Origin: Christensenella sp. UBA1750
GTDB taxonomy: Bacteria; Bacillota; Clostridia; Christensenellales; UBA1750
Reading direction: 5' to 3'
NCBI GenBank assembly: GCA_002315655.1
Contig: DCHO01000083.1
Span: forward strand, 1-22,341
Length of the DNA stretch: 22,341 nt
The notes under the pieces were generated by a model. That model was not told where the DNA came from and searched no databases. It saw only the letters and a program-made list of their open reading frames with translations. Position 1 is the first letter of the stretch. Each line of letters begins with the position of its first letter. A program made the translations under genes and the position numbers. This document shows positions 1 to 8,232 of the stretch, in pieces.

Positions 1-75
1 CTGGGCGGCACGGCGGGCTGCGTCATCCGCAACCCCTATTACACCAACGAATACAAGGAGCTGACGGCAAAATGA
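1..75 (+). CDS. C-terminal end of an unidentified protein (partial)
   Basis: The reading frame is open from base 1 and ends at TGA 73-75, giving a 24-residue tail (LGGTAGCVIRNPYYTNEY and onward). The stop overlaps the next gene's ATG (72-74) as ATGA, so the two genes are translationally coupled and belong to one operon with the dehydrogenase and flavoprotein downstream. Too little is visible to name a family. A sugar or ketone oxidoreductase would suit the neighbours, but that is a guess. Confidence 0.6.
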   Translation: MGGTAGCVIRNPYYTNEYKELTAK

Positions 76-863
76 AGCTGACGGGAAAGGGACGCTGCGC
101 CATCGTGACCGGGGCGCGGCGCGGCATCGGGCTGGGCATCGCAAAAGCCCTGCTTGCAGACGGCTATGAAGTGCTGCTCTGCGGCGTGACGGGCGGCGCG
201 GACGCGACAAAAGATATAGAAGCAGAATTAAATACTCTTGGAAAATGGCACTATATGCAGGCCGATGTTTCCAAAGCCGAGGACAGAGAAAAGCTGTTTC
301 AGGAGGCGGACAGGCTGTTTCACCGGCTTGACCTGCTGGTGAACAACGCGGGTGTTGCGCCCAAAGTGCGCCTCGATGTGCTGGAAACCACTCTGGAAAG
401 CTACGAACGGCTCATGTCCACCAACACCGAAGGGTGCTTCTTCATGTGCCAGGCGGGCGCAAACGCCATGCTTGCCTATCAGAAGCAGGAAATTTCCGAC
501 TATCATCCCCGCATCGTGAACATTTCCTCCATTTCCGCCTACACCTCCTCCACCTCCCGCGGGGAATACTGCGTTTCCAAGGCGGGCATTTCCATGGTGA
601 CGGAGCTGTTCGCGGACAGACTGGCGAACGACGGCATCCCGGTCTTCGAGGTGCGTCCGGGCATCATTCTAACCGACATGACGGCGAAGGTGCAGGACAA
701 ATACAGGCATTTAATTGAGGATGAGGGCGTGACCCCCATAAGACGCTTCGGCTTGCCCTCCGATGTGGCGGATCAGGTGCTGGCGGCGGCCTCCGGGCTG
801 CTGGACTTCGGCACGGGCACGGTGCTCAACGCCGACGGCGGCTTCCATCTGCGGAGGCTGTGA
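72..863 (+). CDS. SDR family oxidoreductase (3-ketoacyl-ACP reductase-like)
   Basis: A 263-residue classical short-chain dehydrogenase, the usual length for the family. The NAD(P) site is the glycine motif TGARRGIG near residues 14-21, followed by NNAG near 91-94. The catalytic part is the serine in NISSIS, then YCVSK carrying the Tyr and Lys. The C-terminus DGGFHL is typical. Such enzymes reduce or oxidise a carbonyl or alcohol in the cytoplasm; annotation pipelines often call this subgroup 3-ketoacyl-ACP reductase, but the operon, with a flavoprotein and no fatty-acid genes, argues more for sugar, polyol or hydroxy-acid oxidation. Its start overlaps the preceding stop (ATGA), and the next gene begins one base after its TGA. 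The substrate cannot be read from the sequence. Confidence 0.9.
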   Translation: MKLTGKGRCAIVTGARRGIGLGIAKALLADGYEVLLCGVTGGADATKDIEAELNTLGKWHYMQADVSKAEDREKLFQEADRLFHRLDLLVNNAGVAPKVRLDVLETTLESYERLMSTNTEGCFFMCQAGANAMLAYQKQEISDYHPRIVNISSISAYTSSTSRGEYCVSKAGISMVTELFADRLANDGIPVFEVRPGIILTDMTAKVQDKYRHLIEDEGVTPIRRFGLPSDVADQVLAAASGLLDFGTGTVLNADGGFHLRRL

Positions 864-864
864 T

Positions 865-2730
865 ATGGATATAAGAACAACCCCGGTGCTGGTCATCGGC
901 ACGGGCTGTGCAGGCTACGCCTGTGCGCTGCACCTGCACGAATGCGGCAAAGAAGTGACCCTGCTCTCCGTTGGGCGGATGCGCGGCACCTCCCGCAACA
1001 CCGGCTCGGACAAGCAGACCTACTATAAACTGTCCCTCTGCGGCTCCGGCAGCGACTCCGTGCAGGAGATGGCGCAGGATCTGTTCGCGGGCGGCTCGGT
1101 CAACGGCGACACCGCGCTTTGCGAAGCGGCGGGCTCCGTGCGGGCGTTCATGCAGCTGGTCAAACTGGGCGTGCCCTTCCCCACCAACGAATACGGGGAA
1201 TATGTGGGCTACAAGACCGACCACGACCCAAGAACCCGCGCAACATCGGTGGGTCCTTTGACCTCCAAGGCCATGACGGAGGCACTGGAAAAGGCCGTGT
1301 TTGCGGCAAACATCCCGCTGTGGGACAAAATGCAGGTCATCAAGATCATCGTCAAGGACAATCGCGTGCAGGGCGTTTTAGCCCTCAATTTGGATAAACT
1401 CTCCGAACCCGACCACGGGCTGACCCTCATTGAGTCGCCCTTGGTGGTGCTGTGCACCGGCGGCCCCGCCACGGTGTACGCAAGCCCCGTTTATCCCGAA
1501 AGCCAGACCGGAGCCACCGGCGTGGCCTTGGAAGCGGGCGCGGAAGGGTGCAATCTGGACAAATGGCAGTACGGCCTCGCCTCCACGAAGTTCCGCTGGA
1601 ACCTCTCGGGCAGCTACCAACAGGTGCTCCCGCGCTACGTTTCGATTGATGCGCAGGGCACCGAGCGCGAGTTTCTGCCGGACTATTTCGATTCCCCGGA
1701 AAGTGCCTTAAACGAGGTCTTTTTGAAGGGCTACCAATGGCCGTTTGACAGCAAAAAGATGAACGGCTCTTCCCGCATCGACCTGATTGTGTACCACGAA
1801 AAGAACGTGCTGGGGCGAAGGGTCTATCTCGACTTCATGCACGACCCCAAGGGCTGCGATGTGAACGCCCTTTCCGCCGAAGCCCGTACCTACTTAACCA
1901 ATTCCGGCGCGGCCATAGCAACGCCCATTGCGCGGCTTGCCGCCATGAACCCCAAGGCCATCGAATTGTACCGCGCCCACAACATCGACCTTGCCTCCGA
2001 ATATCTTGAAATCGGTCTGTGCGCCCAGCACAACAACGGCGGCCTTGCCGTGGACAGCGACTGGCAGACCTCCATATCCGGCCTGTACTGCGCCGGGGAG
2101 GCGGCGGGCACCTTCGGCATCGCCCGTCCCGGCGGCTCCGCGCTGAACTCCACGCAGGTGGGCGCGTACCGCGCCGCGGAACACATTGCGTATTTTGCAA
2201 AGGATTTAGCGGTTGACGGGGATTTCTGCACGGAATCCGCAAAGGAAACGGAACAGCAGATCGAAAAGATGCTGACGGACGGCGCGGATTGTCTTTCTAT
2301 CAAAGAAAAATTGCAGAAAGAAATGAGCGTCTGCGCGGCGCAGGTGCGGAACACAGAGCAGATGGAAGCCCTTCAAGATACTCTTGCCTCCATAAAGTCC
2401 GTTCACGCCGCCCGCCCCGCCCGGCTCCCTGCCGCCTTTGAGGTGCTCGACCTCATCGCGGCGCAGAAGTCCGTTCTTTCCGCCATGCTGCTCTCCGCAA
2501 AGGACAGCGGCTCGTTGGGCTCCTCTCTGGTGCTCTCCGAGTGCGGCGAAAAAATTGACCTCCACGGACAGGCGAATTATGCTTATCTCCCCACGAAGGA
2601 CGACAAGGCGGCCTTCACCCTGCGGACAAAGGACGGAATCAGCCGCTATGCGCCGGTGCGCCCCATCCCCGACCCGGACAACTGGTTTGAAACGGTGTGG
2701 AAGCGCTACAACGAGACCCACGGCATTTGA
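865..2730 (+). CDS. FAD-dependent oxidoreductase of the fumarate reductase/succinate dehydrogenase flavoprotein type
   Basis: A 621-residue protein. The ATG at 865 is chosen because it lies one base after the SDR stop, has GGAGG at 853-857 inside the end of that gene, and places the dinucleotide-binding motif VLVIGTGCAGYA at residues 8-19. The C-terminal FAD-binding signature is also present: HNNGGLAVDS, then SISGLYCAGEAAG and RPGGSALNSTQVGAYRAAEH. This is the FAD-binding-2 fold shared by fumarate reductase, aspartate oxidase and related enzymes, which pass hydride between substrate and FAD. There is no signal peptide or heme-binding region, so a soluble cytoplasmic enzyme is likely. Coupling to the SDR suggests successive oxidation or reduction steps on one substrate. 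The exact reaction is unknown. Confidence 0.88.
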   Translation: MDIRTTPVLVIGTGCAGYACALHLHECGKEVTLLSVGRMRGTSRNTGSDKQTYYKLSLCGSGSDSVQEMAQDLFAGGSVNGDTALCEAAGSVRAFMQLVKLGVPFPTNEYGEYVGYKTDHDPRTRATSVGPLTSKAMTEALEKAVFAANIPLWDKMQVIKIIVKDNRVQGVLALNLDKLSEPDHGLTLIESPLVVLCTGGPATVYASPVYPESQTGATGVALEAGAEGCNLDKWQYGLASTKFRWNLSGSYQQVLPRYVSIDAQGTEREFLPDYFDSPESALNEVFLKGYQWPFDSKKMNGSSRIDLIVYHEKNVLGRRVYLDFMHDPKGCDVNALSAEARTYLTNSGAAIATPIARLAAMNPKAIELYRAHNIDLASEYLEIGLCAQHNNGGLAVDSDWQTSISGLYCAGEAAGTFGIARPGGSALNSTQVGAYRAAEHIAYFAKDLAVDGDFCTESAKETEQQIEKMLTDGADCLSIKEKLQKEMSVCAAQVRNTEQMEALQDTLASIKSVHAARPARLPAAFEVLDLIAAQKSVLSAMLLSAKDSGSLGSSLVLSECGEKIDLHGQANYAYLPTKDDKAAFTLRTKDGISRYAPVRPIPDPDNWFETVWKRYNETHGI

Positions 2731-2741
2731 CCCTAATTGAC

Positions 2742-2773
2742 CGCAAAAGGCAAGCTTTTCTCCCCGTTTTGCG
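2742..2773 (+). terminator. Weak hairpin after the flavoprotein gene
   Basis: CGCAAAA (2742-2748) pairs with TTTTGCG (2767-2773), 12 bases after the flavoprotein stop. There is no downstream T-run, so it is at best a weak or partial terminator. Confidence 0.25.
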
Positions 2774-2876
2774 ATAGACTGCTTCCACAGGATGGAACAC
2801 CATAAATCCGGGTGACGGTCGAATGTGGGTACCGATTCTGAAAACATAAATAATATAAAGACAGGAGAAAACCATT

Positions 2877-4040
2877 ATGAATCGCTTAGACAATGTGATC
2901 GTGCTGGACGAACGCTACGATTCCTCCAACGCAGAGCAGATGGAAAAGGAGCTGTTCGCGTATCTTACGCCCGAGGATAAGGAAATCACGCTGGACGCTT
3001 CCGCCTTGCAGTACATTTCCTCCGCCGGGCTGCGGGTGCTGATGAAGCTGAAAAAGTCCGGCGTGGACATCACCATGACCGAGGTTTCCCGGGACGTGTA
3101 CGATGTGCTGGACATGACGGGCTTTGCAAAGCTCATGCAGATTGAGCGCGCCCTGCGCACCATCTCCGTGGAGGGCGCGGAGGAGATCGGGCACGGCTTT
3201 TCCTCCACCGTCTATCGCATTGACCGGGACACGCTGGTTAAGGTCTACAACAAGCGCATCCCGCTGTGGAAAATCCGCAGAGAGGGCGAAAACGCGAAAA
3301 AAGCCTTCTTCTTCGGCATCCAGACCATGATCTCCTACGACATCGTAAAGGTGGGCGGCTGGTACGGCGCGGTCTTTGAACTGGTGGATTCCGAGGTTCT
3401 GTCCCGCTTCCTCAACAACCACCCCGAGCAGTTCGAGGAATACTGCACCAAGTACATCAAGCTCTTAAAGGATTCCCACGCCACGGAGGTGGACGATACC
3501 TTCATCGACGTAAAGCCCCTGTGGCACTCCTGGATTGATATGCTGGCACCCTATCTGCGGGAGGGCGAAGCGGAGGTCATGCACAAGCTGGTCTCGGCGG
3601 TGCCGGATCGCAACACCTTCATCCACAGCGACATTCACGTCAACAACATCGTGACCCGCGACGGCGAGCTGGTGCTTATCGACATGGCGGACATCGGGCG
3701 CGGGCACCCGATTTTCGACATCGGCCCCATCTGCTTCCACTATCTCTTCTTAGAGCAGGCCGACCCCAATCTGGCGGACAACCTCATCGTGCTGAACCAC
3801 AACAACCGCCTGCGTCTGTGGGAACGCATCGAGAACGAATACCTCTATGACCCCGACCCCGTGCGGCATGATGCGCTGGTGAAAATCTACAAGTGCATCG
3901 GCGCCATGCGCTGCGGGCTCATCGCCGCCAAGCACGCCCAGATGGAGCCGGAGCAGAAGGAAATGTTCGTTTCCACCATGCGTAGGTTTGTGTTCGATCA
4001 GGCAGACGAAGTGCTGCAGCTCATGGCAAAATACTTATAA
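2877..4040 (+). CDS. STAS domain fused to an aminoglycoside-phosphotransferase-type kinase
   Basis: A 387-residue two-domain protein with a good binding site (AGGAG at 2862-2866) before its ATG. Residues 3-95 look like a STAS domain of the anti-sigma-factor-antagonist type: strand-helix pattern, LDASALQYISSAGLRVL with Ser48/Ser49 at the place where SpoIIAA-like proteins are phosphorylated, then a DMTGFAKLM helix. Residues 100-387 match the APH/choline-kinase fold: a G-rich start EEIGHGFSSTVYRID, Lys122 in LVKVY, the catalytic loop HSDIHVNN (H250, D252, N257) and metal-binding IDMAD (D269). Both modules keep their key residues. No SpoIIAB- or RsbW-like partner is nearby. It may be a self-contained phospho-switch or a small-molecule kinase with a regulatory domain; the substrate is unknown. 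It is bounded by a terminator, so probably monocistronic. Confidence 0.85.
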   Translation: MNRLDNVIVLDERYDSSNAEQMEKELFAYLTPEDKEITLDASALQYISSAGLRVLMKLKKSGVDITMTEVSRDVYDVLDMTGFAKLMQIERALRTISVEGAEEIGHGFSSTVYRIDRDTLVKVYNKRIPLWKIRREGENAKKAFFFGIQTMISYDIVKVGGWYGAVFELVDSEVLSRFLNNHPEQFEEYCTKYIKLLKDSHATEVDDTFIDVKPLWHSWIDMLAPYLREGEAEVMHKLVSAVPDRNTFIHSDIHVNNIVTRDGELVLIDMADIGRGHPIFDIGPICFHYLFLEQADPNLADNLIVLNHNNRLRLWERIENEYLYDPDPVRHDALVKIYKCIGAMRCGLIAAKHAQMEPEQKEMFVSTMRRFVFDQADEVLQLMAKYL

Positions 4041-4050
4041 AGCGCAACAA

Positions 4051-4087
4051 AAGCGGCCTCTGAAATCATCTCAGAGGTCGCTTGTTT
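4051..4087. terminator. Bidirectional intrinsic terminator
   Basis: A 13-bp stem, AAGCGGCCTCTGA (4051-4063) against TCAGAGGTCGCTT (4071-4083) with one G-T pair, and a 7-base loop. GTTTT follows on the plus strand. It lies between the convergent stops at 4040 (+) and 4104 (-) and can serve both. Confidence 0.85.
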
Positions 4088-4103
4088 TATGTCTATTCAG
4101 GGA

Positions 4104-5162
4104 TTACAGCAGCGCAATGTCCATGAAGCGCAGGGTACGGATCCAGTCGTAGCGGGAATGGAAGTGAGTGCCGGGGCGGTTGTGATAGCCCACCTTATCG
4201 CCCACAATGCGCTTGCCGGGTTCGGGCATCTCGCATTCGCCAAGGCCTTCATAGCCGAACAGCTTGTACGCCTCGCCCACCATATAGGCAGAGAGGAACT
4301 CGGAGAGCGGGTCAGCCCATTCATCGGCGGAGGCGGAGCAGACATACACGGGACGGGGGCAGACAAGTGCCAACAGGTGATACTGCTCAAAGGGCAGCTT
4401 GTCCTCGTTGTCCATGTACTGCGCGTAGTTTTTGCAGAACCAGTAGGGGAAGCGGGTGTAAATGTCCCGAATATTCTCGCCCACCTTGCCGCGGTTCACC
4501 GCCGCGCCGGAGCAGCCGGAATCGTTGGACACCGCGCCGGCAAAGCGTTTGTCCTGCGCCGCCGCCCAGAGCGCGGTCTTGCCCAGGCGGGAATGCCCCA
4601 TCACGATGATGCGGTTCGGGTCGATCTCCGGGCGGGTCAGAAGGTAGTCAAGCACACGGCTTGCCGCAAACGCCCACATCCCGATCTTGCCCCAGTCGTG
4701 GTCGGTGCCGCGGGTGGTCAGGGCGGCGATTCCGTTTTCAAAGTCGTTGTCGTCGGAAGTGACCGCCGCATAGTTGAAGGTGGCGTAGGCGTAGCCCGCA
4801 TCCACAATCTCCTCCACGGGCTGATACCCGTCGGAGCGGAAGTCCTCAAAGGCGATGTAGACCACGGCGGGCACGGGCTTTGCGGAATAGGGTGTCTCCA
4901 AAGTCAGAGGGAAGGAAAAGCTGCCCTTCTCCATCTCAAAGGAAAGGGTCAGCCCCTGCCGCAGGGACTTGGAGCAGTATTCATCCTTGCGGGTGAAGGT
5001 GATCTCCGCCTTGACCTCCTTGGGGGCTTCTGGCGTCACGCCGAAGCACCGGTCGGCAAGCAGGGTGCGCAGCTCGTCCTGATACGCCGCAAAGGTTTCC
5101 TTGGTCACGCCGTCCTTCAGCACGGCAGGCAGTTTACGCTTGGCAATTTCGTCACGAATCAT
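4104..5162 (-). CDS. CE15-like alpha/beta-hydrolase (glucuronoyl esterase / acetylxylan esterase family)
   Basis: A 352-residue alpha/beta-hydrolase. The nucleophile elbow GHSRLGKTALWAAAQDKRFA (Ser191 of GHS) followed by SNDSGCSGAAV is the pattern I know from bacterial CE15-type esterases, together with the late LVCPRPVYVCSASADEWADP and GYHNRPGTHF segments; the catalytic His is likely H327 or H333. CE15 members cleave the ester between glucuronic acid and lignin or xylan partners, and relatives are annotated as acetylxylan esterases. No signal peptide is visible, so it should act inside the cell on imported oligosaccharides. The start is supported by AAGGAGTG 8 bases upstream. It is the last gene of a minus-strand operon otherwise made of nucleotide and RNA metabolism genes, 3 bases behind the kinase, which is an odd companion. 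Confidence 0.8.
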   Translation of the reverse strand: MIRDEIAKRKLPAVLKDGVTKETFAAYQDELRTLLADRCFGVTPEAPKEVKAEITFTRKDEYCSKSLRQGLTLSFEMEKGSFSFPLTLETPYSAKPVPAVVYIAFEDFRSDGYQPVEEIVDAGYAYATFNYAAVTSDDNDFENGIAALTTRGTDHDWGKIGMWAFAASRVLDYLLTRPEIDPNRIIVMGHSRLGKTALWAAAQDKRFAGAVSNDSGCSGAAVNRGKVGENIRDIYTRFPYWFCKNYAQYMDNEDKLPFEQYHLLALVCPRPVYVCSASADEWADPLSEFLSAYMVGEAYKLFGYEGLGECEMPEPGKRIVGDKVGYHNRPGTHFHSRYDWIRTLRFMDIALL

Positions 5163-5165
5163 GGG

Positions 5166-5678
5166 TCAACACTCCTTTATAATATATTTTTCCTTGATAA
5201 GAACCGCCGTTTCCTCGGCGGTGATGAAGCTCACGTCAATCTTTTCGGTATTGACCAGCTTATAGCGCGGCAGGCGGGCAATGGAGCGGGCAATCACATC
5301 CGGCTCACGGATGCCCTTTTCCACGTCTAAAATGAGGCGTTTGCGCAGCTGATCCTCGCTGCACACAAGGGAAACGGTTGTGACCTTGCATTCGGTCGTG
5401 TCTAAGGAAGCCAGCAGCCCGTCGATGATGCTCTGGTCGTGCATCACCCAGCAGAAAAGGATGTTTTCAAATGCGGAACAGTGAATAAAGCTGTTGAGAA
5501 TGTGCGTGATGTTGTCCAGCACAAGGGCTTTGGTCTCGTCATTCACATTAAAGGGGTGCATATCCCAGCACCAGTCGCCGTCCAAGAACGCACAGGCGGG
5601 GAGCATTTTCTTTAAGGCCTGGCAGGTGGCGGTCTTGCCGACCCCCATCGTGCCGCCCACGAAGATCAGGTTTTTCAT
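5166..5678 (-). CDS. Small P-loop kinase / AAA-type nucleotide-binding protein
   Basis: A 170-residue protein beginning MKNLIFVGGTMGVGKTATC: a strand and a Walker A loop (GGTMGVGKT, residues 8-16) at the very N-terminus, followed by DGDW (residues 34-37), as in shikimate-, gluconate- or nucleoside-kinase-like folds. The segment SEDQLRKRL resembles a lid-type Arg-containing helix. Length and layout fit a small-molecule or nucleotide kinase acting in the cytoplasm. The specific substrate cannot be assigned. It sits 7 bases after the dUTPase stop and 3 bases before the esterase, so it is co-transcribed with both; a role in nucleotide salvage is possible but inferred only from position. Confidence 0.75.
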   Translation of the reverse strand: MKNLIFVGGTMGVGKTATCQALKKMLPACAFLDGDWCWDMHPFNVNDETKALVLDNITHILNSFIHCSAFENILFCWVMHDQSIIDGLLASLDTTECKVTTVSLVCSEDQLRKRLILDVEKGIREPDVIARSIARLPRYKLVNTEKIDVSFITAEETAVLIKEKYIIKEC

Positions 5679-5685
5679 GTGTGCC

Positions 5686-6177
5686 TCACTTTCCCGTGCT
5701 GCCCAGCTCGCCCATGCTGCGCAGGGAGGGCATTTTCCGAATGTCCTCGGCGGGCATTTCGATCACTTCGGTCTTGGGCACCGGCAGCAGGATGGCCTGA
5801 CAGATGGCCTTTTCGTAGGGGTAGAGCACCACATTCTGCCCGTCAAAAAGACATTCCTTTCCCTTTTTGACGATGGCCAGTGGAACGGAGTTCAGATTCG
5901 TCAGCGGAATGAACCACTCGGCTCGAAAGCCCGAATCAATGACCCCGCAGCGCTGGGCGATGCCCTTTGTGCCGGTGGAGCCGCGCTCCTGCAGCTGCAA
6001 ATAGTAATCCGGCGAAAACGCCGAGACCAGTCCCGTGGGCACGCGCTTCGTCTCCATAGGCTGAAAGAGGAAATAATCCTCGTCAAAACAGGCGTAAATG
6101 TCGTAGCCCGCGTCCTCCTCACGCTTGGAGGGGATGATCGCGTTTTCCCGCAGCTTTCCGAAATAGAGCTTTTCCAT
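5686..6177 (-). CDS. dut: dUTP diphosphatase (trimeric dUTPase)
   Basis: A 163-residue protein with all five dUTPase motifs in order: DAGYDIYA (22-29), ERGSTG (64-69), GVIDSGFR (78-85, with the catalytic Asp and uracil-binding region), AICQAILL (124-131) and the C-terminal GELGSTGK (156-163), the P-loop-like arm that closes over the phosphates. The enzyme hydrolyses dUTP to dUMP and pyrophosphate, keeping uracil out of DNA and supplying thymidylate synthesis. The last motif has GELGSTG in place of the commoner aromatic GGFGSTG, so the Phe that stacks on uracil in many dUTPases is Leu here. The ATG follows the ygiQ TAA with no gap and uses GAGGGGG inside the end of that gene, implying translational coupling. 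Confidence 0.93.
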   Translation of the reverse strand: MEKLYFGKLRENAIIPSKREEDAGYDIYACFDEDYFLFQPMETKRVPTGLVSAFSPDYYLQLQERGSTGTKGIAQRCGVIDSGFRAEWFIPLTNLNSVPLAIVKKGKECLFDGQNVVLYPYEKAICQAILLPVPKTEVIEMPAEDIRKMPSLRSMGELGSTGK

Positions 6178-8223
6178 TTATTTCCCCCTCACCGTGCCGC
6201 TTTTGGACTTGCCGTTGCCTTTGTGCCAATCGCGGTTGTTTCCGTTGTTTTTCGGCTTGAAATCGCCTTTTTTACCTGATGCGGCTGCCTTTTTCCCGCT
6301 CTCGTTTTTGCCCTTGAATGCTTCCTTCTTTTCATTAGATTTTGAGTTCGTCACAGGCTTGCTGCCTGTCGAGGCCTTGCCGCCGTGCTTGGGCGGGCGG
6401 GCATCCTTTTTCTTGTCTGCCTTTTTGTAGTCCGCACCGGCGGGCGGTACTAAGCAATGCGGGCCGAAGCCGATCAAATCTTCCCGCCCCGCAAGCTGCA
6501 AGGCGCGGCGCACGGTATCGTGATTCTCCGGGCGTTTGTATTGCAGCAACGCACGCTGCATGGCCTTTTCCGTAGGGCTTGTGGGCACATAGACCCGCTC
6601 GAAGGTTAGCGGGTTCAGCCCCGTATAGAACATGGCGGTGGACAGGGTTCCGGGAGTGGGGATGAAGTCCTGCACCTGCTCCGGCTGGTGGCCGATGTCG
6701 CGCAGGTATTCCGCCAATTCCACCGCGGCGGGCAGGTCGCAGCCGGGGTGGGAGGAAATGAAGTACGGCACCAAATACTGATCCATGCCCAGTTTTTCAT
6801 TGACCTTCTTGTATTTCTCGGTAAAACCGCGATAGATCCTGCAATCGGGCTTGCCCATGAGCTTTAGAACCTTTGGCGCAACGTGCTCCGGGGCAACCTT
6901 TAACTGCCCGGAAATGTGGTGCGCCACCAGTTCTTCAAAGAAATCGTCTTTCTTGTCCAGCATCATAAAGTCGAACCGCAATCCTGAACGCACAAAGACC
7001 TTTTTCACGCCCTCCACTTCCCGCATATCGCGGAGCAGCTTTGTAAGCTCGGATTGGTCTGCATCAATGTTCTTGCAGGGCGTGGGGAACAGACATTGGC
7101 GGTTCTTGCACGCGCCGACTTTCAGCTGGTTTTTGCAGGCGGGGAAGCGGAAGTTTGCCGTGGGGCCGCCGACATCGTGGATGTAGCCCTTGAAATTGGG
7201 CAGAGTGGTGAGCAGCTTTTCTTCTTCTAAAATGGACTGCGGGCTTCTGGACTGCACGATCCGCCCCTGATGGAAGGTCAGGGCGCAGAAATTGCACGCG
7301 CCGAAGCAGCCGCGGGTCGAGGCGATGGAAAATTCCACCTCCTGCAGCGCGGGCACGCCGCCGTCCCTGTCATACATGGGGTGCCACTTTCTTGTGTAGG
7401 GCAGGGCATACACCGCGTCCAGCTCGGGACGGGACAGCGGCATCACGGGCTTTTCCGCCACAAGCACCTTTTTTTCATGCTTCTGCGCCAGTTTCCGCCC
7501 CCTTATGGGATCCTGTTCCTCATACTGGATGCGGAAGGCCTTGCAGTAGGCAGTCTTGCTGTCGCGGCATTCCATGAAGGAGGGAATCTCCACGGCATCC
7601 GCCGGGACTTCGCTTGCCATGGTACAGGTTCCGGGAATGCCGGTGAGCGGCAGATTATCCCGCAGACGGTTGGCGACCTCTATAGTCTGCGTCTCGCCCA
7701 TACCGTAGACGAGCAGATCGGCTCCGGCATCATCTAAGATGGAATGGCGGACGGAATTGCTCCAATAGTCATAGTGCGCAAAGCGGCGCAGGGAGGCCTC
7801 CACCCCGCCGATGATGATGGGGATTTTCGGGAAAGCCTTGTGGATGAGGTTGCAATAGACGATGGTGGCGCGGTCGGGGCGCAGTCCAGCCTTGCCGCCG
7901 GGGGAATAAAAGTCCTCCGAGCGGGGCTTTTTCGCGGCGGTATAGTGGTTCACCATGGAATCAATGTTGCCCGCAGCCACCATGAAGCCGTATTTCGGTC
8001 TCCCGAAACGCTCAAAATCCACAGTGGAATGAAAGTCCGGCTGATTCAGCATACAGACCTTGTACCCGGCGTTTTCCAGCACGCGGGAAATGATGGCGTG
8101 CCCGAAGGAGGGATGATCCACATAGGCATCCCCCGAGACCACCACAAAATCCGGCTGCTCCCAGCCCTTTGCCAGCATTTCTTCCTTTGTTACGGGCAGA
8201 AATTCTTTCCCTAACTGCATCAT
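6178..8223 (-). CDS. ygiQ: YgiQ family radical SAM protein
   Basis: A 681-residue protein. The N-terminal third has the YgiQ-type region (VVVSGDAYVDHPSFGHAI, IIIGGVEASLRRFAHYDYW, LLVYGMGETQT). The radical SAM cluster motif is TRGCFGACNFC with Cys306, Cys310 and Cys313, followed by HQGR. VAPEHVAPKVLKLMGKP and YFISSHPGC are further family marks. These enzymes bind a 4Fe-4S cluster and SAM; the physiological reaction of YgiQ is not established. From about residue 600 the protein ends in a low-complexity Lys/Gly/Asn/Ser-rich tail, a likely disordered nucleic-acid-binding extension. Two ATGs stand in tandem at the start (8223 and 8220); GAGGA lies upstream. It is 9 bases behind pth2 and abuts dut. 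Confidence 0.92.
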   Translation of the reverse strand: MMQLGKEFLPVTKEEMLAKGWEQPDFVVVSGDAYVDHPSFGHAIISRVLENAGYKVCMLNQPDFHSTVDFERFGRPKYGFMVAAGNIDSMVNHYTAAKKPRSEDFYSPGGKAGLRPDRATIVYCNLIHKAFPKIPIIIGGVEASLRRFAHYDYWSNSVRHSILDDAGADLLVYGMGETQTIEVANRLRDNLPLTGIPGTCTMASEVPADAVEIPSFMECRDSKTAYCKAFRIQYEEQDPIRGRKLAQKHEKKVLVAEKPVMPLSRPELDAVYALPYTRKWHPMYDRDGGVPALQEVEFSIASTRGCFGACNFCALTFHQGRIVQSRSPQSILEEEKLLTTLPNFKGYIHDVGGPTANFRFPACKNQLKVGACKNRQCLFPTPCKNIDADQSELTKLLRDMREVEGVKKVFVRSGLRFDFMMLDKKDDFFEELVAHHISGQLKVAPEHVAPKVLKLMGKPDCRIYRGFTEKYKKVNEKLGMDQYLVPYFISSHPGCDLPAAVELAEYLRDIGHQPEQVQDFIPTPGTLSTAMFYTGLNPLTFERVYVPTSPTEKAMQRALLQYKRPENHDTVRRALQLAGREDLIGFGPHCLVPPAGADYKKADKKKDARPPKHGGKASTGSKPVTNSKSNEKKEAFKGKNESGKKAAASGKKGDFKPKNNGNNRDWHKGNGKSKSGTVRGK

Positions 8224-8232
8224 AAACCATCC

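Noticed and set aside
2774..2876. Possible riboswitch before the STAS-kinase gene
   Set aside because: A short CGGT/ACCG pairing exists, but no conserved core of a known riboswitch class could be matched.
4089..5330. 413-residue plus-strand open frame
   Set aside because: It is antisense to the CE15-like esterase, has no binding site or family motif, and its composition is that of a GC-rich complement.
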